From an uncultured Clostridia bacterium (GTDB lineage Bacteria > Bacillota > Clostridia > TANB77 > CAG-508), in contig CAKOWP010000018.1 of NCBI GenBank assembly GCA_934122385.1, positions 1 through 21,422 of the forward strand: a stretch of DNA of 21,422 nucleotides, read 5' to 3'. Under the pieces are notes generated by a model. It was not told the DNA's origin and did not search any database. It saw only the letters and a list, made by a program, of their open reading frames with translations. Both the position numbers and the translations under genes were made by a program. Shown in pieces: positions 1-7,741 of this stretch (its first letter is position 1; the number at the start of each line of letters is the position of its first letter).

Positions 1-750
1 GTAAATGTAATAGGAGTTCCAAAAACAATTGATAATGATGTTGCTTGTACAGAAATTACATTTGGATATAATACTGCTGTATCTGTTGCAATGGAAGCAA
101 TTGATAGACTTCATACAACAGGTGAAACACACCATAGAATTATGGTATTGGAAGTTATGGGAAGATATGCCGGATGGATAGCATTAGAGTCAGCGATTGC
201 AGGTGGTGCAGATGTTGCATTAATTCCAGAGATACCATATGATATAAATAGAGTTGCAGAAAAAATAAAAAATAGACAAAAAAGAGGTAAAAATTTTGAT
301 ATTGTTGTTGTTGCAGAGGGAGCTAAGCCAAAAGATGGAGAAATTACTGTTGAAAATGTAAGAGATAATGGTAAAGGTGTTGATAATACAAAACTTGGTG
401 GAGTTGGCGAAAAAGTTGCAAAACAATTACAAGAATTAACAGGTTTAGAAGCTAGAAATACTACACTTGGTTATATGCAAAGAGGTGGAACACCAACAGC
501 ATTTGATAGAGTTTTATCAACAAAATATGGTACTGCTGCAATGAGAATGGCTATTGAAGAAAAATTTGGAAATTTGGTTGTTATCAAAAATGGAAAAATT
601 GATTATGCATCACTAGAAGATGTTGTTGGTCAAAATAAAGAAATTGGTGCTGTTTCTGGAAACACAACTGTAAGTAACCAAAGAAAGGTTACTATGGATG
701 ATGATTTAGTGAAAACGGCAAGAAGTGTAGGAATTAATTTGGGAGACTAA
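1..750 (+). CDS. pfkA: 6-phosphofructokinase, 3' part (start lies before the window)
   Basis: The reading frame is open from base 1, and 249 residues plus TAA are visible, roughly the C-terminal three quarters of a 320-360 residue enzyme. It phosphorylates fructose 6-phosphate in glycolysis in the cytoplasm. Visible motifs are PKTIDND with the catalytic Asp (residues 8-14 of the visible part), MGRYAGWIAL in the substrate-binding region, and the signature LGYMQRGGTPTAFDR near residues 156-170. Two details differ from the classical bacterial ATP enzyme: Lys replaces Gly just before TIDND (E. coli position 124), and Tyr replaces His in the LGHxQRGG signature. Lys124 is typical of pyrophosphate-dependent PFK but also occurs in some ATP enzymes, so the phosphate donor cannot be fixed without residue 104, which lies upstream of the window. 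Family assignment is secure; the symbol is provisional. Confidence 0.93.
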   Translation, partial: VNVIGVPKTIDNDVACTEITFGYNTAVSVAMEAIDRLHTTGETHHRIMVLEVMGRYAGWIALESAIAGGADVALIPEIPYDINRVAEKIKNRQKRGKNFDIVVVAEGAKPKDGEITVENVRDNGKGVDNTKLGGVGEKVAKQLQELTGLEARNTTLGYMQRGGTPTAFDRVLSTKYGTAAMRMAIEEKFGNLVVIKNGKIDYASLEDVVGQNKEIGAVSGNTTVSNQRKVTMDDDLVKTARSVGINLGD

Positions 751-812
751 GGAGGGATTTAGGGACGTTCCTTAAAATCCCTTAAAAAAGGGATAAAGGG
801 ACAGTCCTTTTT
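751..812. repeat. Palindromic intergenic repeat, family A copy 1
   Basis: The element lies directly after the phosphofructokinase stop. GGGATTT (754-760) can pair with AAATCCC (775-781), followed by CCCTTAAAAAAGGG and a second core GGGACAGTCC. Its reverse complement matches 21174-21230 almost base for base over about 58 nt, so it is a dispersed element and not a private terminator, although its hairpin may end phosphofructokinase transcription. Confidence 0.8.
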
Positions 813-842
813 CTCAAAAAAAAATTCAAATTAATTTTGAGA

Positions 843-947
843 GACCAATGGGGACGTTGTTAAATTGGTTGAACATTTTAGACGATTAACTTTAAATAAT
901 TAAGAATATATATTTTTTCAACCAATTTAACAACGTCCCCATTGGTC
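843..947. repeat. 105-bp element with perfect 31-bp inverted repeats, family C
   Basis: Bases 843-873 are the exact reverse complement of 917-947 (31 bp, no mismatch), separated by a 43-nt AT-rich spacer. The arms contain the core GGGGACGTTGTT, related to the GGGAC cores of the other repeats in the window. ATTGGTC is repeated at 941-947 and 949-955. The structure resembles a miniature inverted-repeat element; no ORF lies within it. Confidence 0.88.
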
Positions 948-989
948 GATTGGTCAAAAATATTTTTTGTGAAATTTGTGTAAAAACTA

Positions 990-1018
990 TTGTACAAAAA
1001 AATTATTATTGGTATAAT
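990..1018 (+). promoter_or_regulatory. Sigma-A promoter of the FucO-like gene
   Basis: TTGTAC (990-995) and TATAAT (1013-1018) are 17 nt apart, and TGG just before the -10 makes it an extended -10 promoter. Transcription should start near 1025, giving a short leader before the ribosome binding site at 1039. Confidence 0.8.
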
Positions 1019-1053
1019 CAAACTAGATTAAAATTACGAAGGAGGAATATAAA

Positions 1054-2214
1054 ATGGCAATAAGATTTGTTTTAAACGAAACATCATATTTTGGAAACAA
1101 TGCAAGAGAGGTACTAGCAGAAGAAATTAAGAAAGGAAAATTCAAAAAAGTATTTTTGGTTACAGATAAACCATTAGTAGATGCAGGAGTTACTGCAAAA
1201 GTTGAAAAAGTATTAACAGATGCAGGAATTGAATACTCACTATATGACGAAATCAAACCAAACCCAACAATTAAAAATGTAACAGACGGAGTTACTGCAT
1301 GTAAAGAATCAGGAGCAGATGTAATAGTTGCAGTTGGTGGTGGTTCAAGCATGGATACAGCAAAAGGAATTTCAATTGTAATGACAAACCCAGATAGAGC
1401 AGATATCAAATCTCTAAATGGATTATCAAATACAGTTAATAAAGGAATGCCAATGCTAGCATTACCAACAACAGCAGGAACAGCATCAGAAGTTACAATA
1501 AACTATGTTATAACAGATGAAGAAAGAAAAATAAAAATGGTATGTGTAGACCCTAATGACATTCCAATTGTAGCAATAGTTGATTCAGAATTAATGGCTT
1601 CAATGCCAAAATCACTTGCTGCAGCAACAGGAATGGATGCTTTAACACATGCAGTTGAAGGATATATTACAAAAGCACATAACGAAATGTCAGATATGTT
1701 CCATATGAAGGCTATAAAATTAATATTCAAATATTTACCAGCAGCTGTAAATGAAAAAGACCCTAAAGCTGTTGAAATGATGGGTATGGCTCAATATATT
1801 GCAGGTATGGGATTTAGTAATGTAGGACTTGGAATAGTTCACTCAATGGCACATCAATTAGGTGCTGTATATGATACTCCACACGGAATTGCAAATGCTA
1901 TGCTTTTACCAACAGTTATGAGATTTAATGGAGAAAGTCCAGAAACAGCACAAAGATTTAGAGAAATCTTATGCGAAATTGGTAGACCAGATGCTGCACA
2001 CTTAAATGACCAAGATGTTATTAATACATTTGTATGGATGATTAGTGAACTTTCTAAAGCAGTTGGTATTACTCAAACTATTAAAGACTATGGTGCAAAA
2101 GAAGAAGATTTTGAAATGCTTGCAGATAAAGCTATGGAAGATCCTTGTAAACCAGGTAATCCAAGAGATGTAAGCAAAGAAGATTTTATTGAATTATATA
2201 GAAGAGCTATGTAA
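1054..2214 (+). CDS. fucO: Iron-containing alcohol dehydrogenase, lactaldehyde reductase (FucO) type
   Basis: This 386-residue cytoplasmic protein belongs to the iron-dependent group III alcohol dehydrogenases. FucO interconverts lactaldehyde and 1,2-propanediol with NAD(H). It starts MAIRFVLNET, much like E. coli FucO, and has the same length class (383). The nucleotide-binding loop GGGS is at residues 95-98, and the four metal ligands of the family are present as D195, H199, H263 and H277 (GMDALTH, VHSMAH and TPHGIANA contexts). The start is fixed by AAGGAGG at 1039-1045. It has its own promoter and terminator and no fucose or rhamnose genes beside it, so it may serve general aldehyde reduction or mixed fermentation. 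Family is certain; exact substrate is inferred from likeness to FucO. Confidence 0.9.
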   Translation: MAIRFVLNETSYFGNNAREVLAEEIKKGKFKKVFLVTDKPLVDAGVTAKVEKVLTDAGIEYSLYDEIKPNPTIKNVTDGVTACKESGADVIVAVGGGSSMDTAKGISIVMTNPDRADIKSLNGLSNTVNKGMPMLALPTTAGTASEVTINYVITDEERKIKMVCVDPNDIPIVAIVDSELMASMPKSLAAATGMDALTHAVEGYITKAHNEMSDMFHMKAIKLIFKYLPAAVNEKDPKAVEMMGMAQYIAGMGFSNVGLGIVHSMAHQLGAVYDTPHGIANAMLLPTVMRFNGESPETAQRFREILCEIGRPDAAHLNDQDVINTFVWMISELSKAVGITQTIKDYGAKEEDFEMLADKAMEDPCKPGNPRDVSKEDFIELYRRAM

Positions 2215-2217
2215 AAA

Positions 2218-2256
2218 ATAAAAAAAGCTATCTTTTTATAGATGGCTTTTTTTATT
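2218..2256 (+). terminator. Intrinsic terminator after the FucO-like gene
   Basis: AAAAAAGCTATC pairs with GATGGCTTTTTT around an 8-nt loop, and the T tract reaches about 2253. It directly follows the stop codon. Confidence 0.8.
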
Positions 2257-2300
2257 TTTATTATTTGGTTGAAGTTTTATAGAATAATAAGTCAATTATA

Positions 2301-2329
2301 TTGAAAAACAGTATATTATAATATATAAT
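2301..2329 (+). promoter_or_regulatory. Sigma-A promoter of the ABC exporter operon
   Basis: TTGAAA (2301-2306) and TATAAT (2324-2329) are separated by 17 nt. The predicted start near 2336 leaves a leader of about 22 nt before the ATG at 2359. Confidence 0.75.
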
Positions 2330-2358
2330 TCGATTATGAAAAAGAAAGGGGAAAACAA

Positions 2359-3249
2359 ATGAGTTTAATATTAAAAAACGTATCTAAAACATTTGTAGGA
2401 AAAAAAGCTGTAGACAATGTATCATTTACATTAGGCAAACCAGGAGTATTTGGATTGCTAGGAACAAATGGGGCAGGAAAAACTACAACAATACGAATGT
2501 TATTAGGAATTATTAAAAAGGACAGCGGAGAAATAACATGGAATGGGAAAAAAGTAGAAAGAAAAAATGTTAATTTTGGGTACTTACCAGAAGAAAGAGG
2601 GGTATATCCTAAATCAAAAATATTTGACCAATTAATGTATTTTGCAGAATTAAAAGGAATGAAAAAACAAGAAGCAATAGATTCTATAAAAAAATGGTCA
2701 AAAGAACTAAAAGTAGAAGAATACTTACAAATGCCCGCAGAAAAATTATCAAAAGGAAATCAACAGAAAATTCAATTTATGACGGCAGTAATACACAATC
2801 CTGAATTAGTAGTTCTAGATGAACCATTTAGTGGATTAGATCCAGTAAATACAGAAATAATAAAAAATATTATAATTGATTTGGTGAAAAACGGGAAATA
2901 TGTAATAATGTCAGCTCACCAAATGTCAACAATAGAAGAATTTTGCAGTGATATATTAATATTAAATAAAGGCAAAACTGTATTAAAAGGAAATTTGAAA
3001 GAAATAAAAAATTCATATCCGGCAAATCGAGTAGAAATTGATGTAAATAAAAATATAGATAATTATATAGAAAAATTTAAACTAGAAAAAGAAAATGAAA
3101 AAAATAACGATTATATAATAAAAATTGAAAATGAAGAAGCAGCTCATAACCTTTTAAATGAGTTAGTTAAAGATGGAATACAAATCAATAAATTTGAAAT
3201 CAAAAAACCAACATTGAATGACATATTTATAGAAAAGGTAGGTGAGTAA
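2359..3249 (+). CDS. ABC transporter ATP-binding protein, NatA/YhaQ-like
   Basis: This 296-residue protein is the ATPase of an ABC-2 type exporter. Walker A is GTNGAGKTT (residues 35-43), the Q-loop region is GYLPEERG (74-81), the signature is LSKGNQQ (130-136), Walker B is LVVLDEP (150-156) and the switch His is H187. The signature has Lys-Gly-Asn in place of the usual Gly-Gly-Gln, as seen in the NatA/YhaQ branch. About 80 residues follow the nucleotide-binding domain, matching the DUF4162-type C-terminal extension of that branch. The ribosome binding site AAAGGGG is at 2345-2351. The permease gene follows immediately, with its ribosome binding site inside this gene's end. Exported substrate is unknown; sodium or a toxic compound are family precedents, not something the sequence shows. 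Confidence 0.9.
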   Translation: MSLILKNVSKTFVGKKAVDNVSFTLGKPGVFGLLGTNGAGKTTTIRMLLGIIKKDSGEITWNGKKVERKNVNFGYLPEERGVYPKSKIFDQLMYFAELKGMKKQEAIDSIKKWSKELKVEEYLQMPAEKLSKGNQQKIQFMTAVIHNPELVVLDEPFSGLDPVNTEIIKNIIIDLVKNGKYVIMSAHQMSTIEEFCSDILILNKGKTVLKGNLKEIKNSYPANRVEIDVNKNIDNYIEKFKLEKENEKNNDYIIKIENEEAAHNLLNELVKDGIQINKFEIKKPTLNDIFIEKVGE

Positions 3250-3250
3250 A

Positions 3251-4474
3251 ATGAGAGATATATTAACAGTAATGAAATTTACAATGAAAGATATGATAAA
3301 AAGAAAATCTTTTATTATATCTACGCTTATAATTTTAATTTTAATTGTATTAGGATTTAATGTACCTAAATTTTTAAAATCGATAAAAGAAGACAATACT
3401 GGAAATAAGTTATTGATAGTAGATAACCAAAATGTATTTGAAGGCACATTAGAAACTTTAAAAGAAGCAAATTTAGGATATGACATACAAATAGAAAATT
3501 TAGACTATGAAAAAGTAAAAGAAAAAATAGAAAATGAAAATATTGAATCTGCAATTATTGTAGAACCAAATGAGCAAAATATAAAAATAAGGTATCTAGT
3601 TAAAAATATAAATATGATGGAAACAGTACCAGAAAACATTGTTAGTGCAATTAATTCATTATACACAAATTTACAGATAAGTAAATTAGGATTAACACAA
3701 GAACAATTACAATCAATAACACCTAATTTTGAATTTAATTTAGAACAAACTGAAGAAGAAAAAGCAAGTGGAAATGTATATGCAATAATGTTACTTTCAA
3801 TAGTTTTATTTTATGCAATATATTTTTGTGCTTATCAAGTATCAAGTTCAATAACAACAGAAAAAACTTCAAAAATAATAGAAACATTAGTTACATCAAC
3901 AAGCCCAAGAATAATTGTATTAGGAAAAACAATTGGTATAGGAATAATTGGGTTAATGCAAATGATATTAATAGTTGGAACAGCATTAATTAGTGCAAAA
4001 TTATTCTTAGAGCCTGGAGTAATAGATTCAGTTTTGGATATGTCTAATATAACTCCATATTTGGGTATTATAACAATAGTATATTTTATTTTAGGATATT
4101 TTACTTATGCATTGTTATATGCATTAACTGGTTCAACAGTAAGTAAGCCGGAAGATATCCAGTCAGCTAACTCACCAGTTGCAATTTTAGCTGTTATAGG
4201 ATTTTATTTATCATATTTTACAATGATGAATCCTACAAGTGAATTAAATGTTTTTGCATCAATGTTTCCAATATCATCACCATTTTGCATGCCATTTAGA
4301 ATTATGATGGGACTTGCAAATATAACTGATGTTATAGTTTCAATTGCTATTTTATTTGTTACTATCTTGATAATTGCTCATATTGCCATTAAGATTTACT
4401 CTAATGCAATTTTAAATTATGGAACTAAAATGAGTCTTAAAGATGTTGTTAAAATATATAGAGACAAAAACTGA
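3251..4474 (+). CDS. ABC-2 type transporter permease, NatB/YhaP-like
   Basis: This is the membrane partner of the preceding ATPase, about 407 residues. One transmembrane segment near residues 18-35 is followed by an extracytoplasmic region of about 145 residues rich in Glu, Asn and Lys, then about five membrane segments in the C-terminal half. That is the layout of the ABC2_membrane_3 family. I chose ATG 3251 because AGGTGA (3240-3245) sits five bases before it; a GTG at 3242, overlapping the ATPase gene, is the alternative and would add three residues. Coupling to the upstream gene is almost certain because the genes are one base apart. No terminator is visible after the stop; the promoter of the next gene begins within 10 nt. 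Confidence 0.88.
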   Translation: MRDILTVMKFTMKDMIKRKSFIISTLIILILIVLGFNVPKFLKSIKEDNTGNKLLIVDNQNVFEGTLETLKEANLGYDIQIENLDYEKVKEKIENENIESAIIVEPNEQNIKIRYLVKNINMMETVPENIVSAINSLYTNLQISKLGLTQEQLQSITPNFEFNLEQTEEEKASGNVYAIMLLSIVLFYAIYFCAYQVSSSITTEKTSKIIETLVTSTSPRIIVLGKTIGIGIIGLMQMILIVGTALISAKLFLEPGVIDSVLDMSNITPYLGIITIVYFILGYFTYALLYALTGSTVSKPEDIQSANSPVAILAVIGFYLSYFTMMNPTSELNVFASMFPISSPFCMPFRIMMGLANITDVIVSIAILFVTILIIAHIAIKIYSNAILNYGTKMSLKDVVKIYRDKN

Positions 4475-4481
4475 CTTTATG

Positions 4482-4510
4482 TTGACTTTTTGCAAAATAA
4501 AGTTTATAAT
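4482..4510 (+). promoter_or_regulatory. Sigma-A promoter of the 86-residue gene
   Basis: TTGACT (4482-4487) and TATAAT (4505-4510) are 17 nt apart, a near-consensus promoter. A second TATAAT follows at 4511-4516. It starts just after the permease stop codon. Confidence 0.8.
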
Positions 4511-4559
4511 TATAATAGTAACAGTGTTAATTTGCACAAGAAGAAAAAGGAGATAAAAA

Positions 4560-4820
4560 ATGAAATTTGAATTAATATCAGAAAATGATGGCTTTACAGT
4601 AGTTTTGGCAGAGATAAGTAGCAATAAGCGCTTAGATATTACAAATTTGGAACTTGAGGATCCATCGCTTCTTTCAAAGAACTCTATCGAATCAGAAATT
4701 AAAAGAAGAGTAGCTGAGCATTTTGGTTGTAATGATGTATCTTTAGAAATGGATAGAGATACAGAACGTAAAATCTATAGAATTTTATTAAACAATATAG
4801 AAGCTTTTGAATCAGAGTAA
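4560..4820 (+). CDS. Small acidic protein of unknown function
   Basis: This 86-residue soluble protein has no membrane segment or signal peptide, and I do not recognise a family. It begins MKFELISENDGF and is mixed acidic/basic, with a predicted helix around SIESEIKRRVAEHF followed by a short Glu/Asp-rich stretch. AAGGAG lies 8-10 bases before the ATG. It is a monocistronic unit: a strong promoter at 4482-4510 in front and a strong terminator at 4831-4867 behind. The coding call rests on a clean start, codon use like its neighbours and full transcription signals. Confidence 0.72.
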   Translation: MKFELISENDGFTVVLAEISSNKRLDITNLELEDPSLLSKNSIESEIKRRVAEHFGCNDVSLEMDRDTERKIYRILLNNIEAFESE

Positions 4821-4830
4821 TTGTCTCTAA

Positions 4831-4867
4831 CCCCATCGTAAAGAATTTAACGATGGGGGATTTTTTT
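4831..4867 (+). terminator. Intrinsic terminator after the 86-residue gene
   Basis: CCCCATCGT (4831-4839) pairs perfectly with ACGATGGGG (4850-4858), followed by a run of seven T at 4861-4867. It is one of the strongest terminators in the window. Confidence 0.92.
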
Positions 4868-4868
4868 G

Positions 4869-4897
4869 TTTAAAAGCCTTTACATAATTTATATAAT
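4869..4897 (+). promoter_or_regulatory. Weak promoter candidate before the 4948 gene
   Basis: TATAAT (4892-4897) has only TTTAAA (4869-4874) at 17 nt. The -10 begins a 17-bp stretch (4892-4908) repeated exactly at 5190-5206 in front of the next small gene. Confidence 0.45.
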
Positions 4898-4947
4898 ATT
4901 AAATGTTGCTTATATTATAGTTGTTACATTGTTAAGGAGGTACACTT

Positions 4948-5175
4948 ATGGAACAGTGCAGTAGAATGGATGAAATCATTAACAAAATATCAATGTTTTT
5001 AAACGAAGTTGATAAAAACACTATGAAAATGGTAATTTACAAAAAGGAGACCATCAGATTTAGAGCGGTATCTAAAAATGATGGACATTCCGGTAGATAT
5101 TACCAAAAAGGAAGAAAAAGAAAATGGAAGTGTGAAGGTAACAATAGAAAGATTGGATTATTTGACTTTACATGA
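4948..5175 (+). CDS. Small hypothetical protein, reading frame possibly shifted
   Basis: The ATG has an ideal AAGGAGG at 4934-4940, so translation almost certainly begins here. The zero frame gives 75 residues of no known family. The first 30 or so residues look like a helical protein (MDEIINKISMFLNEV). From about residue 33 the zero frame becomes Lys/Arg-rich with scattered Trp and Cys, while the +1 frame is open from 5036 to a TAA at 5191-5193 and reads like a normal protein (MMDIPVDITKKEE, then alternating hydrophobics). A single extra base between 5036 and about 5075 would join the two into about 81 residues; dropping C5066 of a CGG triplet is one way. I cannot decide between a genuine 75-residue protein and a shifted gene. 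Confidence 0.55.
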   Translation: MEQCSRMDEIINKISMFLNEVDKNTMKMVIYKKETIRFRAVSKNDGHSGRYYQKGRKRKWKCEGNNRKIGLFDFT

Positions 5176-5195
5176 GATTCAAATTGATGTATAAT
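5167..5195 (+). promoter_or_regulatory. Sigma-A promoter of the 78-residue gene
   Basis: TTTACA (5167-5172) and TATAAT (5190-5195) are 17 nt apart. It overlaps the end of the previous small gene, and its -10 region is identical over 17 bp to that at 4892-4908. Confidence 0.65.
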
Positions 5196-5240
5196 ATTAA
5201 ATGTTGAAATTTAGTAGTTACTTATACTTAAGGAGGAATT

Positions 5241-5477
5241 ATGACATCTAAGAAAAAAAATAATTTTGATATCATATCGCAATTTATGAACAGCGATATG
5301 AAAGAAAAGAAATTAGAAAAAACAATTTCTGAGATATTTGTCTTAGATAGACAAATATATGAAAGGGACCTTAATATCGGTCTCTTTTATGAGAATGGAA
5401 AAAAGTTTAATAGAGAGAGGCGAGAGGAATACGCAAAATATGGCAATAAGCCAATTCATATTTTGCTAAAAAAGTAA
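5241..5477 (+). CDS. Small charged protein of unknown function
   Basis: This 78-residue protein starts at an ATG preceded by AAGGAGG (5230-5236). It is rich in Lys, Glu and Asn, has no membrane segment, and I do not recognise a family. A helix-like segment MNSDMKEKKLEKTISEIF is followed by LDRQIYERDLN. The gene carries a 9-bp hairpin with a following T4 inside its coding sequence (5362-5388), and a clear terminator comes straight after the stop. It is the third of three small genes between the exporter and uvrB, with uvrB convergent. Confidence 0.7.
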   Translation: MTSKKKNNFDIISQFMNSDMKEKKLEKTISEIFVLDRQIYERDLNIGLFYENGKKFNRERREEYAKYGNKPIHILLKK

Positions 5478-5480
5478 CAA

Positions 5481-5508
5481 AAAAGGAACATCAATTGGTG
5501 TTCCTTTT
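5481..5508. terminator. Bidirectional intrinsic terminator between the 5241 gene and uvrB
   Basis: AAAAGGAACA (5481-5490) pairs perfectly with TGTTCCTTTT (5499-5508) around an 8-nt loop. A-rich and T-rich flanks give a U tract on either strand, so it can serve both convergent genes. Confidence 0.85.
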
Positions 5509-5592
5509 ATATATATTGAATATGATAAAAAGTAGAGTTAAGACTGAAAATTGAAAATTTCCAGATTTATTCTTGACAAAACAATTTTAAAA

Positions 5593-7548
5593 TTATAACA
5601 ATTTTTCCAATTCTTTAATTTTATCTCTAATCTCAGCAGCCTTTTCAAATTCCATAGAAGCAGCATATTTAAGCATTTCATCAGTCAATTCAGCAATAGT
5701 ATTCTTAATATCATCAGCATTTTCCATTTTAAATTCAACACCAATATCTTCTTGTTTAGTAATACTAATATTATCTCTGATAGATTTTTTAATTGTTTTA
5801 GGAGTAATGCCATGCTCAATATTATATTGTTCTTGAATATGACGTCTTCTGTTAGTTTCGGAAATTGCTTTTTCCATAGAATCAGTAAGTTCATCAGCAT
5901 ACATAATAACAGTACCATCAGTGTTCCTAGCAGCACGTCCAATAGTTTGAATCAAAGAACGCTCTGAACGCAAGAAGCCTTCTTTATCAGCATCTAAAAT
6001 GGCAACTAAAGAAACTTCTGGTATATCTAGACCTTCTCTTAAAAGATTTATACCAACTAAAACATCAAATTCACCTAAACGAAGATTTCTTATAATTTCC
6101 ATTCTTTCGAGGGCTTTAATGTCAGAATGCATATAATTAACTTTAATATCTAAACTTTGTAAATATGAAGTTAAATCTTCAGCCATTTTTTTTGTTAGAG
6201 TAGTAACCAAAACTCTTTCATGTTTTTCAACTCTAATACGAATTTGCTCAATTAAATCATCAATTTGATTTGAAACAGGTTTAACTTCAATTTTAGGGTC
6301 TAAAAGACCAGTTGGCCTAATAATTTGTTCAACAACATTATCTTTACTATGCTCTTTTTCATAATCTGCAGGTGTTGCACTAACAAATATAACTTGATTA
6401 ATTCTTTCTTCAAATTCCTCAAATTTCAAAGGTCTGTTGTCATATGCAGATGGAAGTCTAAAACCATAATTAACCAAAGAATCTTTACGAGCACGGTCAC
6501 CATTGTACATAGCTCTAACTTGAGGTATTGTAGCATGTGATTCATCTATTAACAAAAGAAAATCTTTGGGCATGTAATCGAACAAAGTAAATGGAGGAGA
6601 GCCAGCAGGTCTGCCACTTATGTGTCTTGAATAATTTTCAATACCTTGGCAGAATCCAGTTTCTTTCATCATTTCCATATCAAAATTTGTTCTTTCATCA
6701 ATTCTTTGAGCTTCAATTAATTTATTATTATCTTTAAAATATTTTATTCTTTCTTGCAATTCTTGGTTAATTGTAACAAGAGCACGTTCCATTTTGTCAG
6801 AAGTTGTAACATAGTGAGAGTTAGGGAATATCATAACATGAGTTCTTTCTGCAACAGCTTTGCCAGTTAGAGGATTAATTTCATGGATTTTTTCAATTTC
6901 ATCACCCCAAAATTCAACCCTTATTGCAGATTCACTTTTGTCAGATGGGTAAATTTCCAAAATATCACCTTTAGCTCTAAAAGTACCTCTTTTAAAATCA
7001 ATTTCATTTCTTGAATATTGCATATTTACTAGCTTTTTCATAACTTCTTCCCTAGATTTTTGCATTCCAGGGCGTAAAGAAACTATCATGTGCTCATAAT
7101 CTATAGGGTCGCCCAAACCGTAAATACATGAAACAGAAGCAACTATAATGACATCTCTTGTTTCAAACAAAGATGCTGTTGCAGAGTGACGAAGCTTGTC
7201 AATTTCGTCATTTATAGAAGCGTCTTTTTCAATATATGTGTCAGAAGCTGGAATGTAGCTTTCTGGTTGATAGTAGTCGTAATAAGATACAAAGTATTCA
7301 ACATTATTTTCTGGGAAGAATTCTTTGAATTCTGAATACAATTGTCCTGCTAATGTTTTGTTGTGGGCTAGAACTAATGTTGGTTTTTGAACTTTGTTTA
7401 TTACGTTTGCCATTGTGAAGGTTTTTCCAGAACCGGTTACTCCTAGTAGTGTTTGGAATTTTTTACCTTCTTCTATTCCTTTTGATAGGTATTCTATTGC
7501 CTTAGGTTGGTCACCTGTGGGCTGGTAATCTGAATGTAATTTAAACAT
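5593..7548 (-). CDS. uvrB: Excinuclease ABC subunit UvrB
   Basis: This 651-residue protein is the damage-verifying helicase-like subunit of nucleotide excision repair; it is loaded by UvrA and recruits the UvrC nuclease. Walker A is GVTGSGKT near residues 38-45, and the beta-hairpin region that clamps DNA contains YYDYYQPESYIP and a KDASIN stretch (about 91-112). The Walker B/DEAD-like motif is LLIDESH near 335, helicase motif VI is QTIGRAARN near 540, and the UVR domain that contacts UvrC closes the protein (EFEKAAEIRDKIKELE). Length is normal. AAGGAGG at 7554-7560 (minus strand) fixes the start. A -10 like TATAAT lies at 7582-7587 on the minus strand without a clear -35. No LexA-type box was recognised. 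Confidence 0.98.
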   Translation of the reverse strand: MFKLHSDYQPTGDQPKAIEYLSKGIEEGKKFQTLLGVTGSGKTFTMANVINKVQKPTLVLAHNKTLAGQLYSEFKEFFPENNVEYFVSYYDYYQPESYIPASDTYIEKDASINDEIDKLRHSATASLFETRDVIIVASVSCIYGLGDPIDYEHMIVSLRPGMQKSREEVMKKLVNMQYSRNEIDFKRGTFRAKGDILEIYPSDKSESAIRVEFWGDEIEKIHEINPLTGKAVAERTHVMIFPNSHYVTTSDKMERALVTINQELQERIKYFKDNNKLIEAQRIDERTNFDMEMMKETGFCQGIENYSRHISGRPAGSPPFTLFDYMPKDFLLLIDESHATIPQVRAMYNGDRARKDSLVNYGFRLPSAYDNRPLKFEEFEERINQVIFVSATPADYEKEHSKDNVVEQIIRPTGLLDPKIEVKPVSNQIDDLIEQIRIRVEKHERVLVTTLTKKMAEDLTSYLQSLDIKVNYMHSDIKALERMEIIRNLRLGEFDVLVGINLLREGLDIPEVSLVAILDADKEGFLRSERSLIQTIGRAARNTDGTVIMYADELTDSMEKAISETNRRRHIQEQYNIEHGITPKTIKKSIRDNISITKQEDIGVEFKMENADDIKNTIAELTDEMLKYAASMEFEKAAEIRDKIKELEKLL

Positions 7549-7589
7549 TTTTACCTCCTTTATGATTTATAAAATATATTTATTATAGG

Positions 7590-7629
7590 AAAAGATATCA
7601 CATAAATGATAAGCAATGTGATATCTTTT
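7590..7629. other. 14-bp perfect inverted repeat upstream of uvrB
   Basis: Bases 7590-7603 (contain GATATCACAT) are the reverse complement of 7616-7629, with a 12-nt loop. On the plus strand a T-rich tract follows, as in a terminator, but no plus-strand gene ends here. On the minus strand it sits just upstream of the uvrB -10 candidate, so an operator is possible. Confidence 0.6.
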
Positions 7630-7741
7630 TCTTATGTTATTTTTATTAAGTGATAATTGAATGTTATTGTTATAATTATAGCATAATCTATTTATTTATA
7701 CAATAAATTTTACAAATAACCATAAAATATTCGAATAAAGG

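Noticed and set aside
220..426. Open frames on the opposite strand of the phosphofructokinase, FucO-like, spoIIIA and surface genes
   Set aside because: They mirror strongly coding frames, are rich in Ile, Phe and Asn, and lack ribosome binding sites.
751..960. A CRISPR-like array from the repeated blocks
   Set aside because: Blocks are palindromic, of different families, and not spaced regularly; no cas genes.
5752..5967. Plus-strand frames inside uvrB
   Set aside because: Antisense shadows of a well-conserved gene.
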